Assembly: GCA_031399085.1 (NCBI GenBank)
Contig: JANNOQ010000096.1
Location: 1 to 64,000 of the forward strand
Direction: 5' to 3'
DNA from: R-RK-3 sp031399085
GTDB lineage: Bacteria; Pseudomonadota; Alphaproteobacteria; Rhizobiales; Rhodomicrobiaceae
Length of the DNA stretch: 64,000 bases
Below the pieces are notes generated by a model, which worked only from the letters and a program-made list of their open reading frames with translations, searched no databases and was not told the DNA's origin. Below, piece by piece: positions 24,052 through 33,070 of the stretch. Position 1 is the stretch's first letter. The number at the start of each line of letters is the position of its first letter. The position numbers and the translations under genes are program-made.

Positions 24052-25536
24052 CTATTCCGCTGCTATTGCGCTGGGCAGGTCCGATGCGCCGAGGCCCATG
24101 CGCCGCGCCACCCCCTCGCCATAGGCCGGATCGGCCTTATAGAAATGCACAACCTGCCGTTTGACGATCTCGACCGGGACACCGCCCATGGCCTCAGCGA
24201 CATTGTCCATCAGCCGCTCCTTGGCGTCGGCGGGCATGAGGCGGAACAGATCGCCGGGCTGCTTGTAATCGTCATTGCCAAGGCGATGATTGTAGCGGTC
24301 GGCGTCGCCCGCGATTTTCAGCGGCGGCTCGGCCATGCGCGCGTCCCTGTCTTCCACCGCGCCGCCAAAACTGTTCGGCTCATAGAACGCGTCGACACTG
24401 CCGGTCAGCGGCTCGAAGAAACGCATCGGGCCGTCCTTATGATAGTGGTGCACCGCGACTTTCGGGCGGTTGACGGGCAGCGCCTCGTAATGCGTGCCGA
24501 GCCGGTAGCGATGCGCGTCGGCATAGGCAAAAATCCGCGCCTGCAGCATCTTGTCGGGCGAAAAGGAGATGCCGGGCACAATATTAGACGGCGAGAACGC
24601 CGACTGCTCAAGCTCGGCGAAATAATTCTCCGGATTGCGGTTGAGCTCAATCATGCCGACCTCGATCAGCGGATAGTCGCCATGCGGCCAGACCTTGGTC
24701 AGATCGAACGGATTGTACCAATGCTTGCCGACATCGGCTTCCGGCATGATCTGCACGAACAGCTTCCATTTCGGGAAGTCGCCTTTCTCGATCGAGCCGA
24801 ACAAATCCGCCTGATAGGATTCGCGCGTCTTGCCGACAATGGCTTCCGCCTCGCGATTGGTGTGGATCGCGATGCCCTGCTGGGTCTTGAAGTGGAACTT
24901 GACCCAAAAGCGCTCATTGGCGGCGTTAAGGAAGGAATAGGTGTGCGAGCCGTAGCCGTTCATGAAGCGCGGGCTCTGCGGCAGGCCGCGATCGCTCATC
25001 AGAATCGTCACCTGATGCAGGCTTTCCGGGCTTAGCGACCAGAAATCCCACATCGCGGTGGGGGAGCGCATGTTGGTTTTCGGATGCCGCTTTTGCGTGT
25101 GGATGAAGTCGGGGAATTTGTAGGGGTCGCGGACGAAGAACACCGGCGTGTTGTTGCCGACTAAATCCCAATTGCCTTCATCGGTGTAGAATTTCAGCGC
25201 GAAGCCGCGCACGTCGCGCTCATGATCGGCGGCGCCTAGCTCGCCCGCCACCGTCGAAAAGCGGGCCAGCATCTCGGTTTTCTTGCCGACTTGTGAAAAT
25301 ATGCTTGCCTTGGTGTATTGCGTGATGTCGTGGGTGATGGTCAGCGTGCCGTGTGCGCCCCAGCCCTTGGCATGGACTGTGCGCTCCGGGATGCGCTCGC
25401 GGTTCTGATGCGCCAGCTTTTCGATAAGCTGATAATCCTGAATGAGCAACGGGCCGCGTTCGCCGGCCGTTACGGAATTCTGATTGTCCGGAACCGGCGC
25501 GCCGGCCGTCGTGGTCAATTTCGGCTTGTCCGTCAT
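24052..25536 (-). CDS. katA: Monofunctional haem catalase, small-subunit type
   Basis: A 494-aa catalase that converts hydrogen peroxide to water and oxygen. The catalytic His55 lies in VHAKGWGAHG, the substrate-channel motif RFSTVAGE follows, the haem-ligand motif RIFAYADAHRYRLG (Tyr) is near residue 340 and the RGFALKFYT segment is standard. The length (about 490) places it in the small-subunit, clade 3 group with the NADPH-binding site. It is divergent from an OxyR-type regulator with 98 bp between the starts, so peroxide-inducible expression is likely. The gene symbol is by family, not confirmed. Confidence 0.93.
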   Translation of the reverse strand: MTDKPKLTTTAGAPVPDNQNSVTAGERGPLLIQDYQLIEKLAHQNRERIPERTVHAKGWGAHGTLTITHDITQYTKASIFSQVGKKTEMLARFSTVAGELGAADHERDVRGFALKFYTDEGNWDLVGNNTPVFFVRDPYKFPDFIHTQKRHPKTNMRSPTAMWDFWSLSPESLHQVTILMSDRGLPQSPRFMNGYGSHTYSFLNAANERFWVKFHFKTQQGIAIHTNREAEAIVGKTRESYQADLFGSIEKGDFPKWKLFVQIMPEADVGKHWYNPFDLTKVWPHGDYPLIEVGMIELNRNPENYFAELEQSAFSPSNIVPGISFSPDKMLQARIFAYADAHRYRLGTHYEALPVNRPKVAVHHYHKDGPMRFFEPLTGSVDAFYEPNSFGGAVEDRDARMAEPPLKIAGDADRYNHRLGNDDYKQPGDLFRLMPADAKERLMDNVAEAMGGVPVEIVKRQVVHFYKADPAYGEGVARRMGLGASDLPSAIAAE

Positions 25537-25634
25537 GAATAGTGCCTCCCAAAGTTGAAACCCGATGGATCACTTTAATTTCAAACCATGATAAGGTCCA
25601 AGACGAATAGCTGACCAGTCGATCAGAAAAACTG
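25537..25634. promoter_or_regulatory. Divergent katA-oxyR promoter region
   Basis: This 98-bp gap carries both promoters. It contains the half-palindromic ATAGCTGACCAGTCGAT (25607-25623), which resembles one degenerate ATAG-type OxyR half-site. No complete OxyR operator can be called by eye. Confidence 0.35.
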
Positions 25635-26549
25635 ATGATGCGCGTGACTCTAAAACAATTTCGCTATTTCAGCGCGCTTGCCCGGGAGCTGCATTTCGGC
25701 CGCGCGGCCGAGTTGTGTGCCGTCTCGCAACCAGCGCTTTCGATGCAAATACAAGAGCTTGAACGGGAGCTTGGCGCGGCCTTGATCGAGCGACGGCATT
25801 CGGGCGTGACGCTCACCGAACATGGCCGGGAGGTGTCGCGGCGCGCGGGCCGCATTCTCTCGGAAGTGCACGATCTTGTCGATTATGCGCGGCATCAAAG
25901 CCGGTTGCTCTGCGGTCCACTGCATCTTGGCGTAATCCCGACGGTCGCACCTTATCTGCTGCCGTTGCTGCTTCCCCGGCTGCGCGACGACTTCCCCGAT
26001 CTCGAATTGCATCTGCGCGAAACGCAAACGGCGAGCCTGCTGGCCGATCTGTCCGGCCAGAAGCTCGACGCGGTTCTGATCGCTTTGCCCGCCGAGCAGA
26101 CAGATCTTGAGACGATGGCACTTGTCGAGGACCGCTTCGTGCTGGCGGTCCCGCCTTCCGGCGTCTCTTCTGCGCGAACGGCGGCGGAACACATCGCCAG
26201 CGACCGGCTGCTGCTGCTTGAGGAGGGGCATTGCCTGCGCGACCAGGCGCTCAGCTTTTGCCGGATGCAGCAGGCGGATGGCGTCTACACCTTCGGCGCA
26301 TCGAGCTTGTCGACGCTGGTGCGAATGGTCGCCAATGGCCACGGCGCGACGCTGCTGCCGGACATCTGCCTGTCGGCGGAAGTGCGTGAGGGTGAAGTTG
26401 GTGTCCTGCGCTTTCCCGATCCGCAGCCGAGCCGGACGCTCGGCCTCGCCTGGCGCGCGACCTCGCCGCGCAAGCAGGATTTTGCCGAATTGGGCAAGCT
26501 GATCGGTGAATTGCTTGCCGCGCAAGACCCAGCGCATCGGCGCAAGTAA
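25635..26549 (+). CDS. oxyR: Hydrogen-peroxide-sensing LysR-family regulator OxyR
   Basis: A 304-aa LysR-type regulator. The helix-turn-helix is at about 18-42 (LHFGRAAELCAVSQPALSMQIQ) and the co-inducer domain follows from about 92. Redox-sensing cysteines are in EGHCLRDQALSFC (Cys200 and Cys209), the same spacing as Cys199/Cys208 of E. coli OxyR, where they form a disulfide on oxidation. Divergent orientation with the catalase strongly supports peroxide-responsive control of katA. A start at codon 2 (ATG 25638) is equally possible. Confidence 0.94.
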   Translation: MMRVTLKQFRYFSALARELHFGRAAELCAVSQPALSMQIQELERELGAALIERRHSGVTLTEHGREVSRRAGRILSEVHDLVDYARHQSRLLCGPLHLGVIPTVAPYLLPLLLPRLRDDFPDLELHLRETQTASLLADLSGQKLDAVLIALPAEQTDLETMALVEDRFVLAVPPSGVSSARTAAEHIASDRLLLLEEGHCLRDQALSFCRMQQADGVYTFGASSLSTLVRMVANGHGATLLPDICLSAEVREGEVGVLRFPDPQPSRTLGLAWRATSPRKQDFAELGKLIGELLAAQDPAHRRK

Positions 26550-26633
26550 CCCGGCGCCCATCCAAGCCGGTCGCCAAGCGCGGAGCGATGGTGCAAGCTG
26601 ATTGAAAAGCTGCTCGGCAAGGGAGGAAGCGTG

Positions 26634-27419
26634 ATGGCGGGCAATATTTTCGATCTGAATGGCAAGGTGGCGCTCGTGACCGGCGGCAATGGGGGCATCG
26701 GTCTCGGCATGGCCGATGCGTTGGCGCAGGCGGGCGCGGATATTGCGATCTGGGGCACCAATGCGGATAAGAACGCGGCGGCGGAGGCGCAGATCGCGGC
26801 GCATGGCGTGAAGGCGAAGGCTTATATCTGCAATGTGGCCGATGCCGCCGCCGTCGATGCCGCCTTTAGCCAGACGATCGCCGATTTCGGCCGTGTCGAT
26901 GGTTGCTTTGCCAATGCCGGGGTGATCGGCGGGGCCAACCGCTCCTTTCTCGACATCACGGCCGAGGAATGGCGGCGGGTCATGGCCGTCAATCTCGATG
27001 GCGTCTTCCACACCTATCAGGCGGCGGTGCGCCATATGGTCGAGCGGGCGGGGAGGGGCGATCCCGGCGGGCGTCTCGTCGGCATATCAAGCCTTGCCTC
27101 GATGTCGGGCGCGGCGCGCAATGAGCATTATGGGGCGACCAAGGGCGCGGTCAATTCCATGACCTACGCTCTCGCCGTGGAGTTCGCGCGTTATGGCGTC
27201 ACCGCCAACGCGATCCTGCCGGGATGGATCGAGACGGATATGACGCAAGCGGCGCTAGCGAACGAGAAGTTCGTGACGGCGGCGACGGCGCGCATTCCGA
27301 TGCGCCGCTGGGGCAAGCCGTCCGATTTCGGCGGGCTGGCGGTCTATCTGATGAGCGATGCATCCGCCTATTTGACGGGGCAGGGCATCATCGTCGATGG
27401 CGGCTATTGGCGGTTCTGA
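26634..27419 (+). CDS. Short-chain dehydrogenase/reductase (classical SDR)
   Basis: A 261-aa NAD(P)-dependent oxidoreductase. ATG 26634 is better spaced from the GGGAGG site than the GTG at 26631. The cofactor motif TGGNGGIG is at about 16-23, NAG in ANAGVIGG, the catalytic SSLASM and YGATKGA (Tyr-x3-Lys), and the C-terminal GQGIIVDGGYWRF tail is typical of glucose 1-dehydrogenase/3-oxoacyl reductase-like SDRs. The substrate is not readable. It stands alone with a palindrome behind it. Confidence 0.9.
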   Translation: MAGNIFDLNGKVALVTGGNGGIGLGMADALAQAGADIAIWGTNADKNAAAEAQIAAHGVKAKAYICNVADAAAVDAAFSQTIADFGRVDGCFANAGVIGGANRSFLDITAEEWRRVMAVNLDGVFHTYQAAVRHMVERAGRGDPGGRLVGISSLASMSGAARNEHYGATKGAVNSMTYALAVEFARYGVTANAILPGWIETDMTQAALANEKFVTAATARIPMRRWGKPSDFGGLAVYLMSDASAYLTGQGIIVDGGYWRF

Positions 27420-27458
27420 CCGGGCGCAGCGACTTAGACGAAACGCATAGGGATCGAG

Positions 27459-27494
27459 AGCCTTTTTCATATCGACTGATGCCATGAAAAGGCT
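27459..27494. terminator. Imperfect hairpin downstream of the SDR gene
   Basis: AGCCTTTTTCAT (27459-27470) pairs with ATGAAAAGGCT (27484-27494) except for a one-base bulge. It lies between the SDR stop (27419) and pgi (27568). It may terminate or attenuate transcription, but no clean T-tract follows. Confidence 0.4.
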
Positions 27495-27567
27495 TTAGAG
27501 TCCTGGCTTGGCACGCCGGAGGCACACCGTACCGCTTTGCCCGAAACCACTTTAATCGATATGGCGC

Positions 27568-28908
27568 ATGACCATTACGCATTCCATTGATGGCTGTCTC
27601 GACGACGCAATCGGCGCTTTGGGGCTCAGTCAGGCCGAGTTGACGCGCTGGACGGATACGCTCGGGCCTCGGCTCGAACGACTGAAGCAGGAGGCGCGCG
27701 AGCGCAGTCTTCCTCATATCGGCATCCTGTATGAAGAAACCGATATTGCCCAAGCGCGCGCGGCATTCGATAGGCTGGTCGACGGCGCGCGCACGCTGGT
27801 GGTCTTCGGCACCGGCGGCTCAAGCCTTGGCGGACAGGCACTCGCCCAGCTCGGCGGCTGGTTCATCCCCGGCGACGACCGCATTGGCAAGGGCGCTCGC
27901 CCACGCTTGCGCTTCTACGACAATCTTGACGCGCTGTCGCTGGTCAAGGGCCTCGAAATTCTCGACCTGCAAACCACGCGCTTTGTCGTCATCTCTAAAT
28001 CCGGCGGCACCGGCGAAACGCTGAGCCAGACGCTGACCGTCATCGACCGGCTACGGCGGCAAGGGCTGGAGGCGTCGATCCCGCGCCTCTTCCTCGGGAT
28101 CACCGAGGCAGAAAAGCCAGGCGTCGCCAACGGCTTGCGCGATCTGTTCAACGCGTTCGGCGTGCCGATGCTGGCGCACCGCGCCGATATTGGCGGGCGT
28201 TTTTCGGCCTTCACCAATGTCGGCATGATGCCCGCCTTCGCGCGCGGCCTCGACTTTGCCGCCTTCCGCGCCGGCGGGCGTGCGGTCATCGAGGCGCTTG
28301 AGACCGCGAGCGGCCCCGCCGACTTCCCCCCCGCCCTCGGGGCGGCGCTCGCCGTCGGCTTCGTCAAGGAGCGCGGCGTCAACGTCTCGGTGCTAATGCC
28401 CTATGCCGACCGGCTGGCGCGCTTCTCGCATTGGTATGTTCAGCTCTGGGCGGAAAGCCTTGGCAAGGGCGACAGCGAAGGCACGACGCCCGTCGCCGCG
28501 CTTGGCCCGGTCGATCAGCACAGCCAGTTGCAGCTTTATCTCGGCGGCGCGCAGGATCATCTGACCACGATCATCCGCCTGGGCGCGTTGCCCGATGAGG
28601 ACACCCCGCCCATTCCGGCCGACCTCGCGAACCTTGCGGGCGCCCCTTATCTGGCGGGCCATACGGTCGGCGAATTGGTGATGGCTCAGACCAAGGCGAT
28701 CGGCGACGCGTTCACTGCCCATAACAGGCCGGTGAGAATAATCGAGCTGCCGCGCCTTGACGAATGGACCCTCGGCTGGCTCATGATGCATTTCATGCTG
28801 GAAACGATTCTCGCCGCCGACCTGCTCGGCGTCGACCCGTTCGATCAGCCGGCCGTGGAACTCAGCAAGCGCCTGACCAAAGAGTATTTGGCGGCTAGAG
28901 CGGGATAG
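27568..28908 (+). CDS. pgi: Glucose-6-phosphate isomerase
   Basis: A 446-aa glycolytic enzyme that interconverts glucose-6-phosphate and fructose-6-phosphate. The short bacterial form is indicated by its length and motifs: GTGGSSLGGQALAQL, VISKSGGTGETLSQTL (SIS-domain phosphate binding) and the signature DIGGRFSAFTNVGMMP. QHSQLQLYLGG and MAQTKAIGDAF occur where the C-terminal active-site residues are expected. The last codons (AGA GCG GGA TAG) lie inside the left arm of the dispersed repeat that follows. The gene is upstream of mutL on the same strand with a structured gap between them. Confidence 0.94.
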   Translation: MTITHSIDGCLDDAIGALGLSQAELTRWTDTLGPRLERLKQEARERSLPHIGILYEETDIAQARAAFDRLVDGARTLVVFGTGGSSLGGQALAQLGGWFIPGDDRIGKGARPRLRFYDNLDALSLVKGLEILDLQTTRFVVISKSGGTGETLSQTLTVIDRLRRQGLEASIPRLFLGITEAEKPGVANGLRDLFNAFGVPMLAHRADIGGRFSAFTNVGMMPAFARGLDFAAFRAGGRAVIEALETASGPADFPPALGAALAVGFVKERGVNVSVLMPYADRLARFSHWYVQLWAESLGKGDSEGTTPVAALGPVDQHSQLQLYLGGAQDHLTTIIRLGALPDEDTPPIPADLANLAGAPYLAGHTVGELVMAQTKAIGDAFTAHNRPVRIIELPRLDEWTLGWLMMHFMLETILAADLLGVDPFDQPAVELSKRLTKEYLAARAG

Positions 28909-29017
28909 GAAAAGTGGGTTACCGGTTTTCCGCTCGTCATCCCGCTCTAAATCTAAGAATAGATCACTGTTCATGATTTTGGATTGATCCAATCCAAAAT
29001 CATGAACAGTGATCTAT
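28897..29017. repeat. Composite dispersed palindromic repeat between pgi and mutL
   Basis: Two hairpins in tandem. The first has 10-bp perfect arms, AGAGCGGGAT (28897-28906) and ATCCCGCTCT (28939-28948). The second is a perfect 28-bp inverted repeat, 28959-28986 and 28990-29017, with a 3-nt loop. Similar AGAGCGGGAT / GATCACTGTTCATGATTTT elements are familiar intergenic repeats in Rhizobiales. The first arm overlaps the pgi stop codon. The element ends 17 bp before the mutL start and probably separates or modulates the two transcripts. Confidence 0.85.
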
Positions 29018-29034
29018 GGCGGTTGGGGACAGTC

Positions 29035-30831
29035 ATGCCGATACGCCAACTGCCGCCTCAGCTCATCAACCGCATCGCGGCAGGTGAGGTCGTCGAGCGT
29101 CCGGCCAGCGCCGTCAAGGAGCTGGTTGAGAACGCTATCGACGCGGGCGCCCACACGATCGAAATCGTGGCAACCGGCGGCGGACTCGGCCTGATCCGCG
29201 TCACAGACGATGGCATGGGCATGGACGCGGACGATCTGGCGCTGTGCGTCGAGCGTCACGCCACCTCGAAACTCGCGGGCGACGACCTCCTCCGCATTGC
29301 GACGCTCGGCTTTCGCGGCGAGGCGCTGCCCTCCATCGGCTCGGTGTCCAAGCTGGCGATCGCCTCGAAGCCACGCGGCGGCCGTCAAGCCTATGAGATT
29401 GAAGTCAATGCCGGGCGTAAAGCTGGTCCGCGTCCGGCGGCGCTGAACGGCGGCACGCGCGTCGAGGTGCGCGACCTGTTCTACGTGACCCCGGCCCGGC
29501 TTAAATTCATGAAATCGGAAGCGGCGGAAAATGTCGCGATCGGGCAGCTGGTCAAACGCTTCGCCCTGGCCTTTCCGCGCATCGGCTTCTCGATGGCGAG
29601 CGGTGAGCGCGTCGCCACCAGCTTTCCAGCCGTTCAAATTGGTGACGAGGAAGGCCAGCGCCTGCGCATCGCCCGCGTCATGGGCAAGGATTTCGCCGCG
29701 GACGCCGTGCCGCTCGACGCCGAACGGGACGGCGCGCGCGTCACGGGTTTCGCCGGCCTTCCGACGCTCAGCCGTCCGACCCAGCAAATGCAATATTTGT
29801 TCATCAACGGCCGTCCCGTGAAGGACCGGCTGCTGCTCGCCGCCGTCCGCGCCGCCTATGGCGATCTGGTGCCGCGCGGACGCCATCCGATGCTGGCCCT
29901 GTTCGTTTGGCTTGCCGGGGACGATGTGGACGTGAATGTGCATCCGGCTAAATCCGAGGTGCGCTTCCGCGATGGCGGATTGGTGCGCGGGCTGGTCGTC
30001 GGCGCGATCCGCCGCGCGCTTGAGGCCGGCGGCGTGAAGACGAGCGCCGCGCTGTCAGGAGCCGCGATGGCGTTTGGCAACGGTGCGGCCAGCGTGAACA
30101 GAAATGGGCCCAGCCCTTACTCGGACGCGGCCCGCCCAACCTATCGAGCGAGCGGCTTCGCCGAGGATTGGCAGATGCCTTTGGACGGTGTCGAGGCTCC
30201 GAGCGCCAATGCCGCCGCCGCGAGCGAACCAGCGCCTGCTCATCTGTTGAACCGCCCGCTCGGCGCCGCCCGCGCTCAGCTTCACGGCACCTATATCGTC
30301 GCCGAGACCGGCGCGTCCGTCATCATCGTCGACCAGCACGCCGCGCATGAGCGCCTTGTCTATGAAAAGCTCAAATCCGCCATCGCGAATGGTGGGGTGG
30401 AGCGGCAAATGCTGCTCATTCCCGAGGTGGTGGAGTTGGACGCTCACTGCGCCGCGCTTTTGGCAAGCCGCGCCGATGAGCTCATACGGCTCGGCTTGGC
30501 CCTAGAGGCATTCGGAGACGGCGCCATTCTCGTTCGCGAAGTGCCGGCTTTGCTTGCCAACGGCAATATCAAGGCACTTGTCAGCGACCTCGCCGAGGAG
30601 CTGGAAGCGCTCGGCACGACGTCCGCCCTGGAGCAGCGCCTGCACGAAATTTGCGCCCGCATCGCCTGCCACGGCAGCGTGCGCGGGGGGCGGGCTCTGA
30701 AGCCGGACGAAATGAACGCGCTGCTGCGAGAAATGGAGGCAACCCCAAACGCCAGCCAATGCAATCACGGGCGGCCGACCTTTATTGAGCTGCGGCTCAC
30801 GGACATCGAAAGGCTATTCGCCCGGCGGTGA
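29035..30831 (+). CDS. mutL: DNA mismatch repair protein MutL
   Basis: A 598-aa protein from ATG 29035 (PIRQLPPQLINRIAAGEVVE). The GHKL ATPase motifs are ELVENAIDAG (about 28-37), DDGMGM and GFRGEALPSIGSV. The C-terminal dimerisation domain carries DQHAAHERLVYE, the DQHA-x2-E-x4-E metal-binding endonuclease motif, and CNHGRPTFIEL near the end. This predicts a nicking MutL of the kind found in bacteria without MutH. An Ala/Ser/Pro-rich linker (about 340-420) joins the two halves. The frame is open 17 codons upstream, but that part is the repeat. Confidence 0.95.
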   Translation: MPIRQLPPQLINRIAAGEVVERPASAVKELVENAIDAGAHTIEIVATGGGLGLIRVTDDGMGMDADDLALCVERHATSKLAGDDLLRIATLGFRGEALPSIGSVSKLAIASKPRGGRQAYEIEVNAGRKAGPRPAALNGGTRVEVRDLFYVTPARLKFMKSEAAENVAIGQLVKRFALAFPRIGFSMASGERVATSFPAVQIGDEEGQRLRIARVMGKDFAADAVPLDAERDGARVTGFAGLPTLSRPTQQMQYLFINGRPVKDRLLLAAVRAAYGDLVPRGRHPMLALFVWLAGDDVDVNVHPAKSEVRFRDGGLVRGLVVGAIRRALEAGGVKTSAALSGAAMAFGNGAASVNRNGPSPYSDAARPTYRASGFAEDWQMPLDGVEAPSANAAAASEPAPAHLLNRPLGAARAQLHGTYIVAETGASVIIVDQHAAHERLVYEKLKSAIANGGVERQMLLIPEVVELDAHCAALLASRADELIRLGLALEAFGDGAILVREVPALLANGNIKALVSDLAEELEALGTTSALEQRLHEICARIACHGSVRGGRALKPDEMNALLREMEATPNASQCNHGRPTFIELRLTDIERLFARR

Positions 30832-30893
30832 CCCGATCGCCGGAGTCCGAACACATGTTAAAGGCAAAGGATACCAAAGCGCCGGGAGGCTGA

Positions 30894-31649
30894 TTATTCG
30901 GCGGCGTCCTGCGGCATAAGGCGCTTAGGTCCCGACGGCTCCAGCACTGGAACGTCGGCCGCGGAAATTGCCGGATCGATTTTAAGCCGCTTGGGCATAC
31001 TGTCCGGCGCCAGCGCGCCAAGGGAAAAATAGATCCGCAAAAGGTCGTCCACCTTCATTTCAGGCACGGGCACAATGGCGTTCTGCGGCACCAGCACCAG
31101 ACCACCCGACATTGGGATCGGCGCGGTCGGCAGGTAGACCATCTTCCGGGGCTCGCCGCCGATATAATAAGTTTCCTGATTGGCGAGCAGCGCCAAGATA
31201 TCCACACCGTTCGTTCCGCCAAAGCGGCAGGACACGACAGCCATGCCCGAAAAATCACCCGCGTTCTTGTCGGTTGTCAGTCGCACGACGCGCGAAACCG
31301 GATTATAGATCGTGCGGATGATCGGCAGTTTGGTGAAAATGCGGTCGATGGCGCGCTCAATGCTTTTTTGCGCCGCACTGCGGGCAATGATGCCGAGGAA
31401 CCAAATGCCAACGACCGCGATCAAAATGCCGAGCAGGAAGGCGAGTGTATCGTAGCCGGGGCCGATGATCGTGCTTCCGCCGCTCATAAGAATGCTGCCG
31501 AGGAAGGTGCCTGGGCCGAGCGCGGCCTTTAGCAAGTCGATGATCCAGGCGATAATGATGACGGTAAGGACGACCGGTAACAGCAGCACCAGACCCGCCA
31601 GGAAGGTGGTCGTGATGCTGTTGCGCCAAAGTCGAACGAACAGATTCAT
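30894..31649 (-). CDS. DUF502 family membrane protein
   Basis: A 251-aa protein. Two hydrophobic helices lie at about 13-40 (LAGLVLLLPVVLTVIIIAWII) and 63-88 (DTLAFLLGILIAVVGIWFLG). The family block RIFTKLPIIRTIYNPVSRVV follows, then the soluble domain with VSCRFGG and a GLVLVPQNAIVPVPEMKVDDLLR segment. DUF502 proteins are common in alphaproteobacteria and of unknown function. It is convergent with mutL. Confidence 0.88.
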   Translation of the reverse strand: MNLFVRLWRNSITTTFLAGLVLLLPVVLTVIIIAWIIDLLKAALGPGTFLGSILMSGGSTIIGPGYDTLAFLLGILIAVVGIWFLGIIARSAAQKSIERAIDRIFTKLPIIRTIYNPVSRVVRLTTDKNAGDFSGMAVVSCRFGGTNGVDILALLANQETYYIGGEPRKMVYLPTAPIPMSGGLVLVPQNAIVPVPEMKVDDLLRIYFSLGALAPDSMPKRLKIDPAISAADVPVLEPSGPKRLMPQDAAE

Positions 31650-31922
31650 GAAGGGTCCCGCTCGTAAATGCTCATTGCTAGCCTACCGCAAATTTGCTGT
31701 AATTGTCTTAAATTTGTGCGCAGCAACATGAACTTCGGATAACACGCGCCGCCCGTTCGCCCGCATCGGCCGGGAAATTGAATCAAAACTGCGTGAGCGG
31801 CATCAGGCGGCGTCCAGAGAGCTGAATGCGGGCGTAAGCACAACGGCTCGGCTCGACTGACACTTGCGGGTCCGGCCGGCCAGCCAATCCGGAGCCGGCC
31901 CAGAACCCCCTGTTTTTCGCGG

Positions 31923-32243
31923 CTAGAAAGCGGTAACCGGGGCAAAGAAGCATCGCCTTGTGCCGTTCGGCCGATGGCACCGCCAATACTGCCCATCGAC
32001 ACTCGGAAGCGCTTCCTTGTAGGGTACGGTTTCCTTCGTAGGCTCGACTTCAAAGCCTTCCTTGCCGGTTTTCACGGCCGAGGATGGAACAACGAAGCAA
32101 TCGCTGGCGCCGCAGCACCATTCGCCGTTTTGCGGGCCGCGAAAGCCGCCTCGCGAGATCCAGCCTTCATGGGCAAAGGCTGTGGAGGTAAAGGAAAAGA
32201 TTGCCAGGGCAGCCAAGAGCATACGGGAAGTCGTTCCGATCAT
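31923..32243 (-). CDS. Secreted Cys-rich small protein (hypothetical)
   Basis: From ATG 32243 (the frame is open four codons further, to 32255) this is a 106-aa protein with a signal peptide (SRMLLAALAIFSFTSTAFA, cleaved before HEGW). The mature part has EWCCGASDC, then an RCHRPNGTRRCFF segment with two more cysteines, so disulfides in the periplasm are likely. I do not recognise a functional family. The context (DUF502 protein downstream, inverted repeat upstream) gives no clear role. Confidence 0.72.
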   Translation of the reverse strand: MIGTTSRMLLAALAIFSFTSTAFAHEGWISRGGFRGPQNGEWCCGASDCFVVPSSAVKTGKEGFEVEPTKETVPYKEALPSVDGQYWRCHRPNGTRRCFFAPVTAF

Positions 32244-32255
32244 AGCGTCTACCAC

Positions 32256-32610
32256 GTTAAGGTTTCAACCCAGCGCGGCGATCGCGTGATCGGCTCTTAC
32301 TTAAAAATGTCTAAGCCGTCATGCGGCTAATCCTATCGCCGCGAAAAGTGCCGGCCTTAGACATTTCGACCCTTTAGACGGGCCTCTGAGGACCCGGTCA
32401 CTAGCTGAAAGTGTAACAGTGAAATGACAGGCGGCAAAATGATTATGTTAAGCTGTTGCCGGGTATCGGAAATTGTTGGGAGGGCTCATTGCTTCAGCAG
32501 GAATCAGGCAATTCTGCTGGTCCGAGGTGAGCCTCGAGTGCCAATCGGCCAACCGGAGTTTCGATAGGACGGCCACGCGCAGGCGGTTCGTTGGCAGAAC
32601 TGTCGAGCCG
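32256..32610. other. Intergenic stretch with an 11-bp perfect inverted repeat
   Basis: No gene is supported in this 355-bp stretch. An inverted repeat AAATGTCTAAG (32305-32315) and CTTAGACATTT (32356-32366) encloses AGCCG-TCATG-CGGCT, so a two-level hairpin can form. It lies about 60-125 bp upstream of the secreted protein's start and may be a regulatory site or transcript structure. Confidence 0.45.
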
Positions 32611-32889
32611 CTACCTGCCGCCGTTTTCGCGCAAAACCTCGCGCATGGCGTCCGCGACGATTGAGGGAAGTTTCTCTTCGAGCCGATCAATCTTATGTTC
32701 GAGCCGGTCGACTTTATCTTCGATCCGGTCCACCCGCGTTTTCAGGACCGTTAAATCGTCACCGTTCTGCCGAGCTTGACTGAGGATGTAACGCGACAGC
32801 ATCTTCTCGCCATCAGCCTCATGCTCAACGGCGCTGACGCGCGTTTCAAGGCGTTTGAATTCCTCATGCGTCACGTAAGCTTGGGTCAT
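32611..32889 (-). CDS. Small coiled-coil protein (hypothetical)
   Basis: A 92-aa protein from ATG 32889, chosen because a GGAG site precedes it by about 9 nt (an earlier in-frame ATG at 33012 yields unlikely sequence). Most of it is a heptad-like coiled coil (VLKTRVDRIEDKVDRLEHKI, RLEEKLPS). No enzyme motif. Such short coiled-coil genes occur in accessory islands, and its neighbour FkbM gene also looks accessory. Confidence 0.65.
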   Translation of the reverse strand: MTQAYVTHEEFKRLETRVSAVEHEADGEKMLSRYILSQARQNGDDLTVLKTRVDRIEDKVDRLEHKIDRLEEKLPSIVADAMREVLRENGGR

Positions 32890-33070
32890 TCGGATGTCTC
32901 CGCCAAGCAGCTGCACAAACCCTAACCTGATCTGCGGCGTTTTTGCAACAACGTTTGCGTTGAGGGAATAGTAGAATGCAGAATCGATCTGCGTCGTAGT
33001 GATTACAAGCACTTAAAAGTTTTACACTGCTGCGTCATCGGTGCGATGCAACAAAGCCGCCATAATGACC

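Noticed and set aside
25650..27035. A 461-codon minus-strand frame across oxyR and the SDR gene
   Set aside because: Antisense to two well-supported genes; a chance frame in GC-rich DNA.
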